DNA of 32,062 nucleotides. Origin: Burkholderiales bacterium. GTDB lineage: Bacteria; Pseudomonadota; Gammaproteobacteria; Burkholderiales; Burkholderiaceae_C. Shown one piece after another: positions 31,107 to 32,062 of this stretch. Position 1 is the stretch's first letter. Every line of letters starts with the position of its first letter. The position numbers and the translations under genes are program-made. The stretch covers positions 1 through 32,062 of the forward strand of contig JAGWVB010000016.1 in the NCBI GenBank assembly GCA_018971105.1, given 5' to 3'. The notes beneath the pieces are model-generated. The model worked only from the letters and a program-made list of their open reading frames with translations, had not been told where the DNA came from and searched no databases.

Positions 31107-32062
31107 ATGAACGGCCATCGCGACGACAGCCCGAGGAACGAAGCGCAGCGCGCGGGCAACCGCGACGAGTTGCTCGACCCGCGCACCCAGATCGTCAGCG
31201 ACCGCGACGATTACCTGGGCCAGGACCGCAGCGACATCGGCCGGCGCATCGCCGACGACCAGGTCGAGCTCTTCGTCAGCACCGACGTGGCGCAGGCGCT
31301 GCAGGCCGAATTCACGCGCCAGCAGCCGGAATTCGTCGCCCTGCACGACGTCGGATCGAGCGCCTCGCTGCGCCTGCTGACGAGCCTGGCCGGGCCCGCC
31401 GGGGCGCGCGTGCAGCGCCTGTCGATCCGGCGCCAGGGCCACGGCGTGGCGCTGGCGGTGCTCCAGTTCGTCGAGGCGCCGCTGGCCGACGGCACGCCGG
31501 TGCGCGTCTACGCCACCGAGACCGACGCCGAGGGCGTGGCGCGCAACCAGATCGCCAAGGTGTTGCTGGCGCACAGCCGGCTCGGCGTGCTGCTCGTGGG
31601 CCAGGTCGCGCCGCATGCGCTGACGGCGCAGCTGACGCCGCTGCGCGACGCGATGCTGCGCGGTTCCTGGCCGAACCGCGACCTGCTCATGGTGCCGCTG
31701 GGTTCGGGCACGGCGCTGGCGGCGCAGGCGACCCAGCTCGCCGGCAACAGCGGCGTCGCGGTGCATGTCACGCCGCATGCGTCGCGGCCGCGCCAGGTCT
31801 GGACCTTCATCGGCGGCGCCTGGAACCGGCTGCACGGCGGCGTGCGCGGCGAGCGCGCGCTGTCGACCGACATCGCCCAGGTCGTCGCGCCGCGGCGCGT
31901 GCCCAACACCGAGGCCGAGACGCAGCCGATGGATCTCGACGGGCAGTCCCGCACGGCACCCGCGGCGCCGTTCGTGAGCCTGGCGCCGGCGCCCGCGACC
32001 CCGATCGCCGCCCCGCCCGCGGCGCCGAAGCCGCGCCCGGCGCTGGCGCCGCAGCCGATGCC
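31107..32062 (+). CDS. Unrecognised protein, runs off the right edge
   Basis: An uninterrupted frame from ATG 31107 gives at least 318 residues and has no stop before the window ends. The N-terminal 45 residues are charged (RDELLDPRTQIVSDRDDYLGQDRSDIG). A globular part follows (VELFVSTDVAQALQAEF, RVQRLSIRRQGHGVALAVLQFVEAPLADGTPVRVYATETDAE, KVLLAHSRLGVLLVGQVAPHAL, DLLMVPLGSGTALAAQATQLAGNSGVAVHVTPHA). From about residue 280 it becomes Ala/Pro-rich, like a disordered linker. There is no signal peptide or obvious membrane segment so far. I cannot name the family. It is divergent from nadB with 98 bases between starts. Confidence 0.8.
   Translation, partial: MNGHRDDSPRNEAQRAGNRDELLDPRTQIVSDRDDYLGQDRSDIGRRIADDQVELFVSTDVAQALQAEFTRQQPEFVALHDVGSSASLRLLTSLAGPAGARVQRLSIRRQGHGVALAVLQFVEAPLADGTPVRVYATETDAEGVARNQIAKVLLAHSRLGVLLVGQVAPHALTAQLTPLRDAMLRGSWPNRDLLMVPLGSGTALAAQATQLAGNSGVAVHVTPHASRPRQVWTFIGGAWNRLHGGVRGERALSTDIAQVVAPRRVPNTEAETQPMDLDGQSRTAPAAPFVSLAPAPATPIAAPPAAPKPRPALAPQPM

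Overview
The window is very GC-rich and densely coded, with ATGA/GTGA gene overlaps. Its gene content (NadA/NadB, ECF sigma with NrsF-type anti-sigma, CcdA/thioredoxin, LysR and Crp regulators, BKACE and carnitine-dehydrogenase-like enzymes) points to a betaproteobacterial chromosome, most likely Burkholderiales of the Leptothrix/Rubrivivax/Roseateles type. No phage, plasmid, IS element or CRISPR array was seen.

Region 1 (1-8.75 kb) looks like one envelope stress locus. After a partial unknown gene and a SelD-type FAD oxidoreductase comes a bufferin-type operon: a DUF2282-like precursor remnant, an intact MNIO/DUF692 enzyme (BufB), a DUF2063 partner (BufC) reduced to a remnant, an intact DoxX protein (BufD), and a short secreted four-cysteine peptide. 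Then follow a DUF6969-like gene with a probable frameshift, and an NrsF anti-sigma/ECF sigma pair divergent from thioredoxin, CcdA, a lipoprotein and a DsrE-like protein. Two exact GTAACC-N16-CGAA promoters face away from each other in the divergent gap. A related GTAAGG-N16-CGTC element precedes the bufferin operon. I infer that one sigma factor controls both groups.

Region 2 (9.2-12.6 kb, minus strand) is an ArsS-type radical SAM gene, a sodium:solute symporter and a metallophosphoesterase-like gene: a probable organoarsenic operon.

Region 3 (12.9-24.2 kb) is accessory in character. A thiolase remnant lies at its left end. A LysR regulator is divergent from DoxX, a DODA-type dioxygenase, an alpha/beta hydrolase with an internal stop, an FMN reductase with a poly-G frameshift, an SDR and an MFS transporter; the set resembles a quinone/aromatic detoxification operon. 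A beta-keto-acid (carnitine-like) module follows: dehydrogenase, BKACE, an MFS gene with an internal deletion, a Crp/Fnr regulator and a divergent thioesterase. The region ends with a truncated SDR beside tRNA-Pro(UGG).

Region 4 (24.3-32.06 kb) is housekeeping and signalling: a DUF697-like protein, an EamA transporter, NadA, a ComFB-family protein overlapping a TPR-GGDEF diguanylate cyclase, NadB, and an unrecognised gene running off the right edge.

The most interesting signals are the eroded bufferin operon with a possible substitute precursor, the symmetric ECF promoter pair, the ComFB-GGDEF pair, and the concentration of broken genes in regions 1 and 3. All calls rest on reading the sequence; no database search was run.
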